Source: DASSKP01 sp035695045
Lineage (GTDB): Bacteria; Actinomycetota; Actinomycetes; JAFAQI01
Assembly (NCBI GenBank): GCA_035695045.1
Contig: DASSEX010000049.1
Span: 10,008-74,007, forward strand
Direction of reading: 5' to 3'
Length of the DNA: 64,000 nucleotides
Shown here piece by piece: positions 52,416-62,078 of the stretch (position 1 is its first letter; every line of letters begins with the position of its first letter). The position numbers were made by a program, and so were the translations under genes. Below the pieces are notes generated by a model, which was not told the DNA's origin, ran no database searches, and saw only the letters and a program-made list of their open reading frames with translations.

Positions 52416-55400
52416 GTGCCGCCGCCATGATCGCCTCGTCGATGTTGATGCCTTGCTTCTCCGCCTCACGTGCGGCGGTCATCACCCGCTTGTAGTCACG
52501 CGGCATGATCTTCGCGAACCGATCGACGGCGTCGTCCCATTCGGCGAGCAGCGACGCCGCGACCGTCGAACCCGTCTCGGCGGCGTGCTTGGTGACGACG
52601 TCGCGCAGGAACGTGCGGTCGTCGTCCTCGAGCGGGTCGACGTCGACCATCTCGCGGTTGAGCCGCTTCTCGTCCAGGTCGATGACGTAGGCGATCCCTC
52701 CGCTCATGCCCGCGGCGATGTTGCGCCCGGTGCGTCCGAGGATCACGACCCGGCCGCCGGTCATGTACTCGCAGGCGTGGTCGCCCACACCTTCGACGAC
52801 GGCGACAGCGCCGGAGTTGCGGACGCAGAAGCGCTCGCCGACGACACCGCGCACGAACATCTCGCCGCCGGTGGCGCCGTACAGGATGACGTTGCCCGCA
52901 ACGATGTTGTCCTCGGCCCGGAACGGCGCGTCCGGAGCGGGCCGGACGACGACACGGCCGCCGGACAGCCCCTTGCCGACGTAGTCGTTGGCATCGCCGA
53001 CCAACCGCATCGTGATGCCGCGCGGCACGAATGCGCCGAACGACTGACCGGCCGAGCCCGTGAAGGTCACGTCGATGGTGTTGTCCGGCAGGCCCTCGTC
53101 GCCCCAGCGCTTGGTGACCTCGTGACCAAGCATGGTCCCGACGGTGCGGTTGACGTTGCGGATCGGCAGCTCGAGCGTGACCGGCTGCATGCTCGACAGC
53201 GCGCCCTCGCACAGCTGGATCAGCGTGTTGTCCAGCGCCTTGTCGAGACCGTGGTCCTGGGACGTCACGCAGTGACGTGGCCCTTCGACCTCCGGCTGGT
53301 GGAGGATCGGTGCGAGGTCGAGACCGCTCGCCTTCCAGTGCGAGACGGCATCGGTCGTGTCGAGCAGCTCGACGTGCCCGACGGCCTCCTCGATCGACCG
53401 GAACCCGAGCGCGGCCAGGTGCTCCCGCACCTCTTCCGCCAGGAACTCGAAGAAGTTGACCACGAACTCCGGCTTACCGGTGAAGCGCTCGCGCAGGGTC
53501 GGGTTCTGTGTCGCCACACCGACCGGACAGGTGTCGAGGTGGCAGACGCGCATCATGATGCAGCCGCTGACGACGAGCGGAGCGGTCGCGAAGCCGAACT
53601 CCTCGGCCCCGAGCAGCGCAGCGATGACGACGTCACGACCGGTCTTCATCTGGCCGTCGACCTGCACGACGATGCGATCACGCAGGCCGTTGAGCAGCAG
53701 CGTCTGCTGCGTCTCGGCCAGACCGAGCTCCCACGGCGCGCCCGCATGCTTGAGCGACGTCAGCGGCGAGGCGCCCGTCCCGCCGTCGTGTCCCGAGATC
53801 AGTACGACGTCCGCGTGCGCCTTCGCGACACCGGCGGCGACCGTCCCGACACCGACCTCGGCGACGAGCTTGACGTGCACGCGCGCCGACGGGTTGGAGT
53901 TCTTCAGGTCGTGGATGAGCTGCTTGAGGTCCTCGATGGAGTAGATGTCGTGGTGCGGCGGCGGTGAGATCAGCCCGACGCCGGGCGTCGAGTGCCTCGT
54001 CTTCGCAATCCACGGGTAGACCTTGTGGCCGGGCAACTGGCCGCCCTCGCCGGGCTTCGCGCCCTGCGCCATCTTGATCTGGATGTCGTCGGCGTTGGTG
54101 AGGTAGTCGGAGGTCACGCCGAAGCGGCCGGACGCGACCTGCTTGATCGCCGAGCGGCGCTCCGGGTCGTGCAGACGCTCGGTGTCCTCGCCGCCCTCAC
54201 CCGTGTTGCTCTTGCCACCGAGCCGGTTCATCGCGATGGCGAGCGTCTCGTGCGCCTCGGCGCTGATCGAGCCGTAGGACATCGCACCCGTGGCGAACCG
54301 CTTGACGATCTCCGAGACCGGCTCGACCTCGTCGAGCGGCACCGGTGTGCGGACGCCTTCCTTGAGCCGGAACAACCCGCGCAGGGTCATCAGCTTTTCG
54401 GCCTGGTCGTCGACGGCGCGGGTGTACTCCTTGTAGACGTCATAGCGTCCGGTGCGCGTCGCATGCTGCAGCTTGAACACCGTCTGCGGGTTGAACAGGT
54501 GCAGCTCACCCTCGCGACGCCACTGGTACTCGCCGCCGACCCAGAGCCGGCGGTGCGGGTGCAGCGTCCGCGGGTAGGCGTGCGCGTGCCGTGCCGCGAC
54601 CTCGGCGGCCAGCTGCTGGAGCCCGACGCCGCCGAGGCGGGAGGTCGTGCCCACGAAGTAGTCCCTGACGGTGCGCTCCGAGAGACCGATCGCCTCGAAG
54701 ATCTGCGCGCCCGTGTAGGAGGCGACGGTCGAGACGCCCATCTTGGACATCACCTTGAGGACACCCTTGCCGAGCGCCTTGATGTAGTTGGCGATCGCCT
54801 TCTCGGCAGGAAGGTCGATGACCTTCGACCGGACGAGGTCCTCGACGGTCTCCATGGCGAGATACGGGTTGACCGCCGCGGCGCCGTATCCGATGAGCAG
54901 CGCGACGTGGTGCACCTCGCGCACGTCGCCGGCCTCGACGACCAGACCGACCTTGGTCCGGGTCTTCTCGCGGATGAGGTGGTGGTGCACCGCCGACGTG
55001 AGCAGCAGCGACGGGATCGGTGCGAGGTCGGCATCGCTGTCGCGGTCGGACAGCACGATGAGCCGGGCACCGTCCTCGATCGCCTGCGAGACCTCGATCC
55101 GGATGTTCTCCAGCGCCTCCTCGAGCGCGGCGCCGTCGCCGTCCACGCGATAGAGACCGCGGACCACGTGCGACGCGAAGCCCGGAAGGTCACCGTCGTC
55201 GTTGACGTGGATGATCTTGGCGAGGTCGTCGTTGTCGATGACCGGGAACGGCAGCGTGATCTGCCGGCACGATGCGGGCGTCGGCTCGAGCAGGTTTCCC
55301 TCGGGGCCGATCGTCGTCGACAGCGAGGTGACCAGCTCCTCGCGGATCGCGTCGAGCGGCGGGTTGGTCACCTGTGCGAACAGCTCGGTGAAGTAGTCGA

Positions 55401-56922
55401 ACAGCAGCCGCGGCCGGTCCGACAGGACGGCGATGGGTGTGTCGGTGCCCATCGAGCCGATCGGCTCCGCGCCCGCGCGCGCCATCGGCGCGATGAGCAC
55501 GCGCAGCTCCTCCTCGGTGTAGCCGAAGGTCTGCTGCCGCCGGAGAACCGACGCGTGCGAGTGCGTGATGTGCTCGCGCTCCGGCAGGTCCGACAGGTGC
55601 ATCAGGCCGGCATGCAGCCAGTCCGAATACGGGTGGTCTTCCGCCAGCTCGGCCTTGAGCTCGTCGTCGTCGACGATCCGTCCCGCGGCCGTGTCGACGA
55701 GGAACATCCGGCCCGGCTGGAGCCGACCCTTGCGGACGACATGCTCGGGCGCGATGTCGAGGACGCCGACCTCCGAGGCGAGGACGACGCGGCCGTCATC
55801 GGTCACCCAGTACCGCGCCGGACGCAGGCCGTTGCGGTCGAGTACGGCGCCGACGACGGTGCCGTCGGTGAACGTGACGCATGCCGGGCCGTCCCATGGC
55901 TCCATGAGGCAGGCGTGGAACTCGTAGAACGCGCGACGCGCGGGATCCATCTCGGCGTGGTTCTCCCACGCCTCCGGGATCATCATCAGCACCGCGTGCG
56001 GGAGTGACCGCCCGGCCAGGTGCAGCAGCTCCAGCACCTCGTCGAAGGACGCGCTGTCGCTCGCCTCCGGCGTGACGATCGGGAACAACCGCTCCAGGTC
56101 GCCGGGCAGCACGTCGCTCGCCAACAGCGCCTCACGTGCGCGCATCCAGTTGCGGTTGCCCTTGACGGTGTTGATCTCACCGTTGTGCGCGATGTAGCGG
56201 TAGGGATGGGCGAGCGGCCAGGACGGGAACGTGTTGGTCGAGAACCGCGAGTGCACCAGCGCGATCGCCGACTCCACCCGCTCGTCGCGCAGGTCCGGGA
56301 AGAACGCCGGCAGCCGGTCGGTCGTCAGCATGCCCTTGTAGACGATCGTGCGACAGGACAGCGACGGCAGGTAGACACCGGCCTCGCGCTCGGCCCGCTT
56401 GCGGAGGCAGAACGCCCGCCGCTCCAGCCCGAGCCCGACCTCGCCGCGACGTCCGGCCACGAACAGCTGACGGAACCTCGGCATGACGGAGACCGCCGTC
56501 GCACCGAGGTCCGAGGGATCGGTCGGCACGTCGCGCCAGCCGAGGAGCCGCAGGTCCTCTTCCTCGGCGAGGCGCTCGATGGCGGCGACAGCAGCAGCGG
56601 CTTTCGCGTCGTCGTCGGGCAGGAAGGCCAGGCCGACGGCGTAGGCACCCGCGGCCGGCAGCTCGAAGCCCGCCACCTCGCGCAGGAAGCCGTCAGGGAC
56701 CTGAAGCAGAATGCCCGCGCCGTCACCGGTGTTGACCTCGGCGCCGGACGCGCCCCGGTGGTCGAGGTTGTGCAGCGCGGTCAGCGCGTCCTTGACGATC
56801 GCGTTGCTGCGCCGGCCGTGCATGTCGGCGACGAAGGCGACCCCGCAGGCGTCGTGTTCGAGCTGCGGGTCGTAGAGGCCCTGGGCCTGTGGCAGGCCGT
56901 CACCTGGGCGCGGGGCATGCAT
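52408..56922 (-). CDS. gltB: Glutamate synthase large subunit
   Basis: This 1504-residue GOGAT large subunit makes two glutamates from glutamine and 2-oxoglutarate. A ~25-residue propeptide precedes the N-terminal nucleophile Cys26 (LEHDACGVAFVADMHG) of the class II glutamine amidotransferase domain (~26-420). The synthase domain holds the FMN region around KLVAEVGVGTVAAGVAKAHA and GHDGGTGASPLTSLKHAGAP. The 3Fe-4S cysteines are in CIMMRVCHLDTCPVGVATQ. The C-terminal beta-helix (GXGXG) domain has GSAGQSFGAFVPRGITMRL and GGRVVVRPAPDAPF. The ATG at 56920-56922 has AGG nearby. It is followed by gltD with an overlap, forming a two-gene operon. Confidence 0.97.
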   Translation of the reverse strand: MHAPRPGDGLPQAQGLYDPQLEHDACGVAFVADMHGRRSNAIVKDALTALHNLDHRGASGAEVNTGDGAGILLQVPDGFLREVAGFELPAAGAYAVGLAFLPDDDAKAAAAVAAIERLAEEEDLRLLGWRDVPTDPSDLGATAVSVMPRFRQLFVAGRRGEVGLGLERRAFCLRKRAEREAGVYLPSLSCRTIVYKGMLTTDRLPAFFPDLRDERVESAIALVHSRFSTNTFPSWPLAHPYRYIAHNGEINTVKGNRNWMRAREALLASDVLPGDLERLFPIVTPEASDSASFDEVLELLHLAGRSLPHAVLMMIPEAWENHAEMDPARRAFYEFHACLMEPWDGPACVTFTDGTVVGAVLDRNGLRPARYWVTDDGRVVLASEVGVLDIAPEHVVRKGRLQPGRMFLVDTAAGRIVDDDELKAELAEDHPYSDWLHAGLMHLSDLPEREHITHSHASVLRRQQTFGYTEEELRVLIAPMARAGAEPIGSMGTDTPIAVLSDRPRLLFDYFTELFAQVTNPPLDAIREELVTSLSTTIGPEGNLLEPTPASCRQITLPFPVIDNDDLAKIIHVNDDGDLPGFASHVVRGLYRVDGDGAALEEALENIRIEVSQAIEDGARLIVLSDRDSDADLAPIPSLLLTSAVHHHLIREKTRTKVGLVVEAGDVREVHHVALLIGYGAAAVNPYLAMETVEDLVRSKVIDLPAEKAIANYIKALGKGVLKVMSKMGVSTVASYTGAQIFEAIGLSERTVRDYFVGTTSRLGGVGLQQLAAEVAARHAHAYPRTLHPHRRLWVGGEYQWRREGELHLFNPQTVFKLQHATRTGRYDVYKEYTRAVDDQAEKLMTLRGLFRLKEGVRTPVPLDEVEPVSEIVKRFATGAMSYGSISAEAHETLAIAMNRLGGKSNTGEGGEDTERLHDPERRSAIKQVASGRFGVTSDYLTNADDIQIKMAQGAKPGEGGQLPGHKVYPWIAKTRHSTPGVGLISPPPHHDIYSIEDLKQLIHDLKNSNPSARVHVKLVAEVGVGTVAAGVAKAHADVVLISGHDGGTGASPLTSLKHAGAPWELGLAETQQTLLLNGLRDRIVVQVDGQMKTGRDVVIAALLGAEEFGFATAPLVVSGCIMMRVCHLDTCPVGVATQNPTLRERFTGKPEFVVNFFEFLAEEVREHLAALGFRSIEEAVGHVELLDTTDAVSHWKASGLDLAPILHQPEVEGPRHCVTSQDHGLDKALDNTLIQLCEGALSSMQPVTLELPIRNVNRTVGTMLGHEVTKRWGDEGLPDNTIDVTFTGSAGQSFGAFVPRGITMRLVGDANDYVGKGLSGGRVVVRPAPDAPFRAEDNIVAGNVILYGATGGEMFVRGVVGERFCVRNSGAVAVVEGVGDHACEYMTGGRVVILGRTGRNIAAGMSGGIAYVIDLDEKRLNREMVDVDPLEDDDRTFLRDVVTKHAAETGSTVAASLLAEWDDAVDRFAKIMPRDYKRVMTAAREAEKQGINIDEAIMAAAHG

Positions 56923-57005
56923 ACGGACCTGTCCCGTCGTCTCGGAATGTGGGATGTGCAGCGGGACGACGTCGGCCCTCGTGCGGGACTCAGATTACCC
57001 CAACG

Positions 57006-57734
57006 TTACGAAAGCCCCACGCCAAATGCGCTTCCCACACCGTAAGTGATGGCCGCTGCCGCGGCACCGAGACCGAGCTGGCGAGCGGCGCCGAGCCACC
57101 ACGGCCGATCCGTGAACCGCGCCACGCTGGCCCCCAGCACGGTCAGCGCGACCGCCGCCACTGCCAGTGCCGGCCACAGCTGGTGCGAACCGACGAGGTA
57201 CGGCAGCAGCGGCAGGAAGGCGCCGACGGCGAAGGACATCAGCGACGACAGCGCCGCGACGTAGGGCGAGGCGAGGTTGTCCGGGTCGACGCCGAGCTCC
57301 TCGCGGACGTGGATCCGCCAGACCGACTCCGGGTCCTGCGACAGCTCGTGGGCGACCTTCTTCGCCAGCTCCCGCGGGACTCCCCGGGCGGCGAACAACG
57401 CCGCCAGCTCGGCCTGCTCCGCGGCCGGGCGGCGTACGAGCTCGCGGCGCTCCTTCGCGATCTCCGAGCGCACGAGCTCGGCCTGGGAATGAACCGACGT
57501 CCACTCCCCCACGGCCATCGAGAACGCGCCGGCGAGCAGCCCGGCGATGCCGGTGACGACCACGACGTGCGTGTGTACGCCGGCCGCGGCGGCGACGCCC
57601 GCGATCAGGGCGACGTTCGAGACGAGTCCATCCATCGCGCCGAACACGGCGGGGCGCAGCCAGCCACCGTTGACGTCACGATGACTGTGGCTGTGCTGCT
57701 CTGCCTCACGCTCGACGAGCGCAGCGTCGCTCAT
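57006..57734 (-). CDS. VIT1/CCC1-family transporter
   Basis: This 242-residue integral membrane protein is of the vacuolar iron transporter-like family. It has a short His-rich N-terminus (EQHSHSHRDVNGG), then TM1-2 with the family motif AVFGAMDGLVSNVALIAGVA and GIAGLLAGAFSMAVGEWTSV. A cytoplasmic helical insert rich in Glu/Arg spans ~85-150 (ELVRSEIAKERRELVRRPAA), and three more hydrophobic segments follow. Relatives move Fe2+ or Mn2+, often for detoxification. The metal is not determinable here, but the acidic insert and His-rich start fit metal handling. The ATG overlaps the lgt stop by ATGA. Confidence 0.88.
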   Translation of the reverse strand: MSDAALVEREAEQHSHSHRDVNGGWLRPAVFGAMDGLVSNVALIAGVAAAAGVHTHVVVVTGIAGLLAGAFSMAVGEWTSVHSQAELVRSEIAKERRELVRRPAAEQAELAALFAARGVPRELAKKVAHELSQDPESVWRIHVREELGVDPDNLASPYVAALSSLMSFAVGAFLPLLPYLVGSHQLWPALAVAAVALTVLGASVARFTDRPWWLGAARQLGLGAAAAAITYGVGSAFGVGLS

Positions 57735-58594
57735 GGCGCCAGACTATGACCCTCGTCGGCCGACGGCTCGACTTCCACAACCTCCGTGACGATCGGTTCA
57801 TCCGGCCCCGCGTTGCGTCGCGCCACGAGGTAGGCGACCGCCACGAGGAACAGCAGGATGCTGGTCCAGTCGTTGAGCCGCAGCCCGAAGAAGCGGTGCG
57901 CATCGTCGACGCGCAGTGCCTCGATCCAGCCGCGGCCCACCGTGTAGATGGCGACGTACAGCGCGAAGGCGCGGCCATGGGTGAGCCGCCATCGACGATC
58001 GGCCCAGATGACGACGAGCGCTACGCCGATGTCCCAGAGCGACTCGTAGAGAAAGGTCGGGTGAAACGTGCCGGCGACACCGTTCGGCGAGTGTGCGGCG
58101 TCGATGCGCACCGCCCACGGCAACGACGTCGCCCTGCCGAACAGCTCCTGGTTGAAGTAGTTGCCCCAGCGGCCCACCGCCTGCGCCAGCGCGAGCCCGG
58201 GCGCCACGGCGTCGGCGAGCACCGCAAACGGGATGTTCTGCCGGCGCGCCGCGATCCACGCACCGAGCGCACCCCCCGCGATGCCGCCCCAGATACCGAG
58301 GCCGCCCTTCCAGATCTCGAACGCGGCAATCGTGCCCTGCCCGTGGGATCCCCAGTAGAGCTCGGGGTTGGTGGCGAGGTGGTAGAGCCGGGCGCCGACC
58401 AACCCGAACGGCACAGCCCAGACCGCGATGTCCGCGACCGCACCCTTGCGTCCGCCACGTTCCTGCAGTCGCCGGTCGCCGACCATGACCGCCACGACGA
58501 TGCCCGCGATGATGCAGAGCGCGTATGCGCGGATCGGTATCGGGCCCAGATGGAACACGCCGCTCGACGGACTGGGGAACGACGCGAGGATCAC
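57731..58594 (-). CDS. lgt: Phosphatidylglycerol-prolipoprotein diacylglyceryl transferase
   Basis: This 287-residue inner-membrane enzyme attaches diacylglycerol to the lipobox cysteine of prolipoproteins, such as the three binding proteins in this window. Family motifs are RAYALCIIAGIVVAVMVGDR, GARLYHLATN, the signature VGRWGNYFNQELFGRATSLP and the C-terminal HPTFLYESLWDIGVALVVIW. The GTG at 58592-58594 is the start, nine bases after the trpA stop. The acidic/polar tail (EVVEVEPSADEGHSLAP) is cytoplasmic. A trpA-lgt pair is common in actinobacteria. Confidence 0.96.
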   Translation of the reverse strand: MILASFPSPSSGVFHLGPIPIRAYALCIIAGIVVAVMVGDRRLQERGGRKGAVADIAVWAVPFGLVGARLYHLATNPELYWGSHGQGTIAAFEIWKGGLGIWGGIAGGALGAWIAARRQNIPFAVLADAVAPGLALAQAVGRWGNYFNQELFGRATSLPWAVRIDAAHSPNGVAGTFHPTFLYESLWDIGVALVVIWADRRWRLTHGRAFALYVAIYTVGRGWIEALRVDDAHRFFGLRLNDWTSILLFLVAVAYLVARRNAGPDEPIVTEVVEVEPSADEGHSLAP

Positions 58595-58603
58595 GAGCTG
58601 AGG

Positions 58604-59419
58604 TTAGTTGCCGCGACGCACGCCGTCGGCGAGCTCCACAGCGAGATCGGCGACCGCGGCGACGCCGGACGCCTCGTCGGCAGGGTCGAGCAGCGGCCGG
58701 ACGAAGGCCGAGCCGACGATGACCGCGTCCGCGTACGTCGCCACCTCAGCGGCCTGGTCGCCGGAAGAGACGCCGAGACCCACGCCTACCGGCAACGACG
58801 TCGCCCTCCGGACCCGGTCGACCAGCGCGGGCGCCACCGATGAGGTCTGCTCGCGAGCGCCTGTCACCCCCATCGTGGACGCGGCATAGACCCAGCCACG
58901 ACAGGCCTGGACGGTCGACGCGATTCGCGCATCGGTCGTCGAGGGCGCAACGAGGAAGATGCGCTCGAGGTCATGTGCGTCCGCCGCCTCGATCCACTCG
59001 CCGGCTTCGTCGGGAACGAGATCCGGGGTGATCAACCCGCTTCCGCCCGCCGCCGCCAGGTCGCGCGCGAACCGGTCGACGCCGTAGCGCAGCACGGGGT
59101 TGAAGTAGGTCATGACCACCACGCCGGCGCCGGTGGCCGCGACCGCCTCGACCGTCCGCATGACGTCGGCGATCCGGGTGCCGTTGCGGAGCGCGCGGTC
59201 GGCCGCGGACTGGATGACGGGGCCGTCGAGGACCGGATCGCTGTAGGGCAGGCCCACCTCGACCACGTCGACACCCGACTCGACCATCGCCTTCAGCGCG
59301 CTGACACAGCCGTCGAAGGTCGGGAAGCCGGCGGGCAGGTAACCGACGAGAGCGGAGCGACCTGCCGCGCGGGCATCCGCGATGACCGCACCGCTCGCGG
59401 CGCGCGTGCTGCCGCTCAT
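58604..59419 (-). CDS. trpA: Tryptophan synthase alpha chain
   Basis: This 271-residue cytosolic enzyme splits indole-3-glycerol phosphate into indole and glyceraldehyde 3-phosphate and channels indole to TrpB. Catalytic Glu and Asp are in VVEVGLPYSDPVLDGPVIQ. The phosphate-binding GVGLGVSSGDQAAEVATYAD and VIVGSAFVRPLL segments are present. The ATG at 59417-59419 shares one base with the trpB stop (TGATG). Length is normal. Confidence 0.97.
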   Translation of the reverse strand: MSGSTRAASGAVIADARAAGRSALVGYLPAGFPTFDGCVSALKAMVESGVDVVEVGLPYSDPVLDGPVIQSAADRALRNGTRIADVMRTVEAVAATGAGVVVMTYFNPVLRYGVDRFARDLAAAGGSGLITPDLVPDEAGEWIEAADAHDLERIFLVAPSTTDARIASTVQACRGWVYAASTMGVTGAREQTSSVAPALVDRVRRATSLPVGVGLGVSSGDQAAEVATYADAVIVGSAFVRPLLDPADEASGVAAVADLAVELADGVRRGN

Positions 59420-60642
59420 CAGACCAGGTTCTCGCCGGGGCCTTCGGCGTCGGCTGCGCCGAGCAGGCCGAACCAACGGCCGGCGGTCGCCACGTCCTTG
59501 TCACCGCGGCCGGAGAGGTTGACGACGAGCACCGCGTCCGGCCCGAGCTCCTGTGCGACCTGGCGCGCCCCGGCCAGCGCGTGCGCCGACTCGATCGCCG
59601 GGATGATGCCCTCGGTACGGCAGAGCAGCTGGAAAGCCGCCATCGCCTCGGCATCGGTGATCGGACGGTAGGTCGCCCGGCCGGTGTCCTTGAGCCACGC
59701 GTGCTCGGGCCCGACCCCCGGGTAGTCGAGTCCCGCGGAGATCGAGTGCGACTCCATCGTCTGGCCCTCGTCGTCCTGCAGCACGTACGAGCGGGCGCCG
59801 TGCAGCACTCCGGGCGACCCGCCGGTGAGGGTCGCGGCATGCCGTCCGGTCTCGACGCCGTCGCCACCTGCCTCGAAGCCGTAGAGCCGAACGCTCTCGT
59901 CGGGCACGAACGCGTGGAAGATGCCCATCGCGTTGGAGCCGCCACCGACGCAGGCGAGCACGGCGTCGGGCAGTCGCCCGATCAGCGCCAGACACTGCTC
60001 GCGCGCCTCGTAGCCGATCGGCGCGGCGAAGTCGCGCACCATCTCGGGGAACGGCGCGGGGCCGGCGACGGTCCCGATGACGTAGTGGGTGTTGTCGACC
60101 GACGCGACCCAGTCGCGGAACGCCTCGTTGAGGGCGTCCTTCAGTGTCTGGGACCCGGTTGTGACGGGCACGACGGTCGCGCCGAGCAGCCGCATCCGGG
60201 CAACGTTGAGCGCCTGCCGCTCGGTGTCCACGGCGCCCATGTAGACCACGCACTCGAGACCGAACAGCGCAGCAGCCGTCGCTGTCGCGACGCCGTGCTG
60301 CCCCGCGCCGGTCTCGGCGATCACGCGGGTCTTGCCCATCCGGCTGGCGAGCAGCACCTGCCCCAGCACGTTGTTGATCTTGTGTGCGCCGGTGTGGTTG
60401 AGGTCCTCGCGTTTGAGCAGGACGCGCGCGTTGACGGCGGCGGAGAAGCGCTGGGCGTCGTACAACATCGAGGGCCGCCCGGCGTAGTCGCGCAGCAGCC
60501 GGTGGAACTCATTTTGGAACTCTTCGTCGGTCTTCGCCTTGTCGTAGGCCGCGGCCAGCTCGTCCAGGGCGGCGATGAGCGCCTCCGGCACGTATCGACC
60601 GCCGTACGGACCGAAGCGCCCCGCGACGGGGACCGACGTCAT
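59419..60642 (-). CDS. trpB: Tryptophan synthase beta chain
   Basis: This 407-residue PLP enzyme joins indole and serine to make tryptophan. It starts with RFGPYGGRYVPEALIAALDE and carries the PLP lysine in KREDLNHTGAHKINNVLGQ. The GAGQHGVATATAAALFGLEC segment, the PLP-phosphate loop CVGGGSNAMGIFHAF and SISAGLDYPGVGPEHAWL are present. The ATG overlaps the trpC stop (ATGA). It is coupled to trpA downstream. All expected motifs are intact. Confidence 0.98.
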   Translation of the reverse strand: MTSVPVAGRFGPYGGRYVPEALIAALDELAAAYDKAKTDEEFQNEFHRLLRDYAGRPSMLYDAQRFSAAVNARVLLKREDLNHTGAHKINNVLGQVLLASRMGKTRVIAETGAGQHGVATATAAALFGLECVVYMGAVDTERQALNVARMRLLGATVVPVTTGSQTLKDALNEAFRDWVASVDNTHYVIGTVAGPAPFPEMVRDFAAPIGYEAREQCLALIGRLPDAVLACVGGGSNAMGIFHAFVPDESVRLYGFEAGGDGVETGRHAATLTGGSPGVLHGARSYVLQDDEGQTMESHSISAGLDYPGVGPEHAWLKDTGRATYRPITDAEAMAAFQLLCRTEGIIPAIESAHALAGARQVAQELGPDAVLVVNLSGRGDKDVATAGRWFGLLGAADAEGPGENLV

Positions 60643-61448
60643 GAGACGGAGTGCCGTGCGGATGGGTGCGAACCCGCTGCCACGAGGTCGGCGACGGCCT
60701 GACGCGGGTTGTGCTGCTTGACCAGGCCTTCGCCGACGAGCACCGCATCCGCACCGGCGGCGGCGACCGCGAGCAGGTCGTGCGGACCACGCACGCCGCT
60801 CTCCGCGATCTTGACCGCGGTGTCCGGCAGTGACGGCGCCACCCTGGCGAACGTCCCGCGGTCGACCTCGAGCGTCTTGAGGTTGCGCGCGTTGACACCG
60901 ATGATGCGGGCGCCTGCGTCAGCTGCTCGCACGGCCTCGTCCTCGTCGTGCACCTCGACCAGTGCAGCCATCCCGAGACTCTCGGCCCTCTCGAGCAGAC
61001 CGATCAGCTTGTTCTGCTCGAGCGCCGCCACGATGAGCAGCACCATGTCCGCGCCGGCCGCGCGCGCCTCCCATATCTGGTACGGCGAGATGACGAAGTC
61101 CTTGCGCAGCACCGGTACGTCGACACTGGCGCGCACGACGCGCAGGTCGTCGAGGCTGCCGTTGAAACGACGCTGCTCGGTGAGCACGGAGATGACGGCG
61201 GCGCCGCCGGCTTCGTAGTCGCGGGCGAGCTGCGCGGGATCGTCAATGGAGGCCAGCGCGCCCGCGGAAGGACTCGAACGCTTGACTTCCGCTATGACGG
61301 AAACGCCCGGTTGACGCAGCCGGGCAAGGACGTCGAGGGCGGGCAGCGCGCGCCCCGCACGCTCCTTCACGACGTCGAGCGGTGTCGCAGCCTCTCGCTC
61401 GGCGAGGTCCTGACGGACACCGTCGAGGATGTCGTCGAGCACGGACAC
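60639..61448 (-). CDS. trpC: Indole-3-glycerol phosphate synthase
   Basis: This 269-residue TIM-barrel enzyme closes the indole ring of the tryptophan pathway. Motifs are SVIAEVKRSSPSAGALASID (catalytic Lys and Glu), VPVLRKDFVISPYQIWEARA, ALVEVHDEDEAVRAADAGAR and the barrel end AESGVRGPHDLLAVAAAGAD. GTG at 61446-61448 has GGAG about ten bases upstream. It is 69 bases after the upstream membrane-protein gene and overlaps trpB by four bases. Confidence 0.97.
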   Translation of the reverse strand: MSVLDDILDGVRQDLAEREAATPLDVVKERAGRALPALDVLARLRQPGVSVIAEVKRSSPSAGALASIDDPAQLARDYEAGGAAVISVLTEQRRFNGSLDDLRVVRASVDVPVLRKDFVISPYQIWEARAAGADMVLLIVAALEQNKLIGLLERAESLGMAALVEVHDEDEAVRAADAGARIIGVNARNLKTLEVDRGTFARVAPSLPDTAVKIAESGVRGPHDLLAVAAAGADAVLVGEGLVKQHNPRQAVADLVAAGSHPSARHSVS

Positions 61449-61517
61449 CGTGCAGCACTCCTCGTGGCTCGCGAGCGGAAAGTCGTTGTCGGCTAAGACT
61501 AGTCGCGCACCTCGTGA

Positions 61518-62078
61518 TCAGGCTGTCGGGTCCTCGCCCCGGTCGAGCGCCGCCCACCGCGCCGCATCGTCGTCGACCGTGACCGGCTGTTGTGCGTCCG
61601 GGGCGTCGTACCGTCGGCCGAGCGCCGGCCACGACCGGGAGAGAAGCAGTGTTGCGGCACCTGCCGCGGCACCCGCGACGCCGCCGACCAAGGCGAGCCA
61701 TGGCCACGCCGTCGGGGTGGCCGGCACCGACGAGACGGCTGCGGCGAAGGCCTTCGCCGCCAGCTTCGTGTGCACGTCCCCGACGTCCGTCGCGACCAGC
61801 ACCGCTGCGCCGACTCCCGCGACGAACATGCCGCCTCCGGCCACGCGCCGGAGTCGGTCTCGCGTCGCGATGAGAGCGACCGCCAGGATGAGAACGGCCC
61901 ACCCGCATTCGGCAAGACCCGGCGCGACGTCGTGACCGTTCACCGCGACATGCTGCGGTGAACCTGTCGCACCGGCAACCGTCGCCGCGGCCCAGCGGCG
62001 ACCGGCTGCCATGACGATGAGCAGCCCGGCCACCGCCGCAGTGCCGAGCACCGTCATGAAGCCGCGACGGCCACTCAT
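61518..62078 (-). CDS. Trp-region conserved membrane protein (TIGR02234-type)
   Basis: This 186-residue membrane protein is found in actinobacterial trp clusters between trpE and trpC. Hydrophobic segments are at ~8-25 (MTVLGTAAVAGLLIVMAAG), ~58-75 (AECGWAVLILAVALIA), ~84-100 and ~128-145 (WPWLALVGGVAGAAAGAATL). The loop between the first two holds the family-like VAGATGSPQHVAVNGHDVAP. The ATG at 62076-62078 overlaps the trpE stop by ATGA. The function is unknown; tryptophan-related transport or a scaffold role is only suggested by the constant neighbourhood. Confidence 0.88.
   Translation of the reverse strand: MSGRRGFMTVLGTAAVAGLLIVMAAGRRWAAATVAGATGSPQHVAVNGHDVAPGLAECGWAVLILAVALIATRDRLRRVAGGGMFVAGVGAAVLVATDVGDVHTKLAAKAFAAAVSSVPATPTAWPWLALVGGVAGAAAGAATLLLSRSWPALGRRYDAPDAQQPVTVDDDAARWAALDRGEDPTA

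Noticed and set aside
58601..58606. TAACCT six bases before the lgt start as another leaderless promoter
   Set aside because: The hexamer is formed by the trpA stop codon, so its presence is partly forced, and lgt lies nine bases after trpA in an operon.
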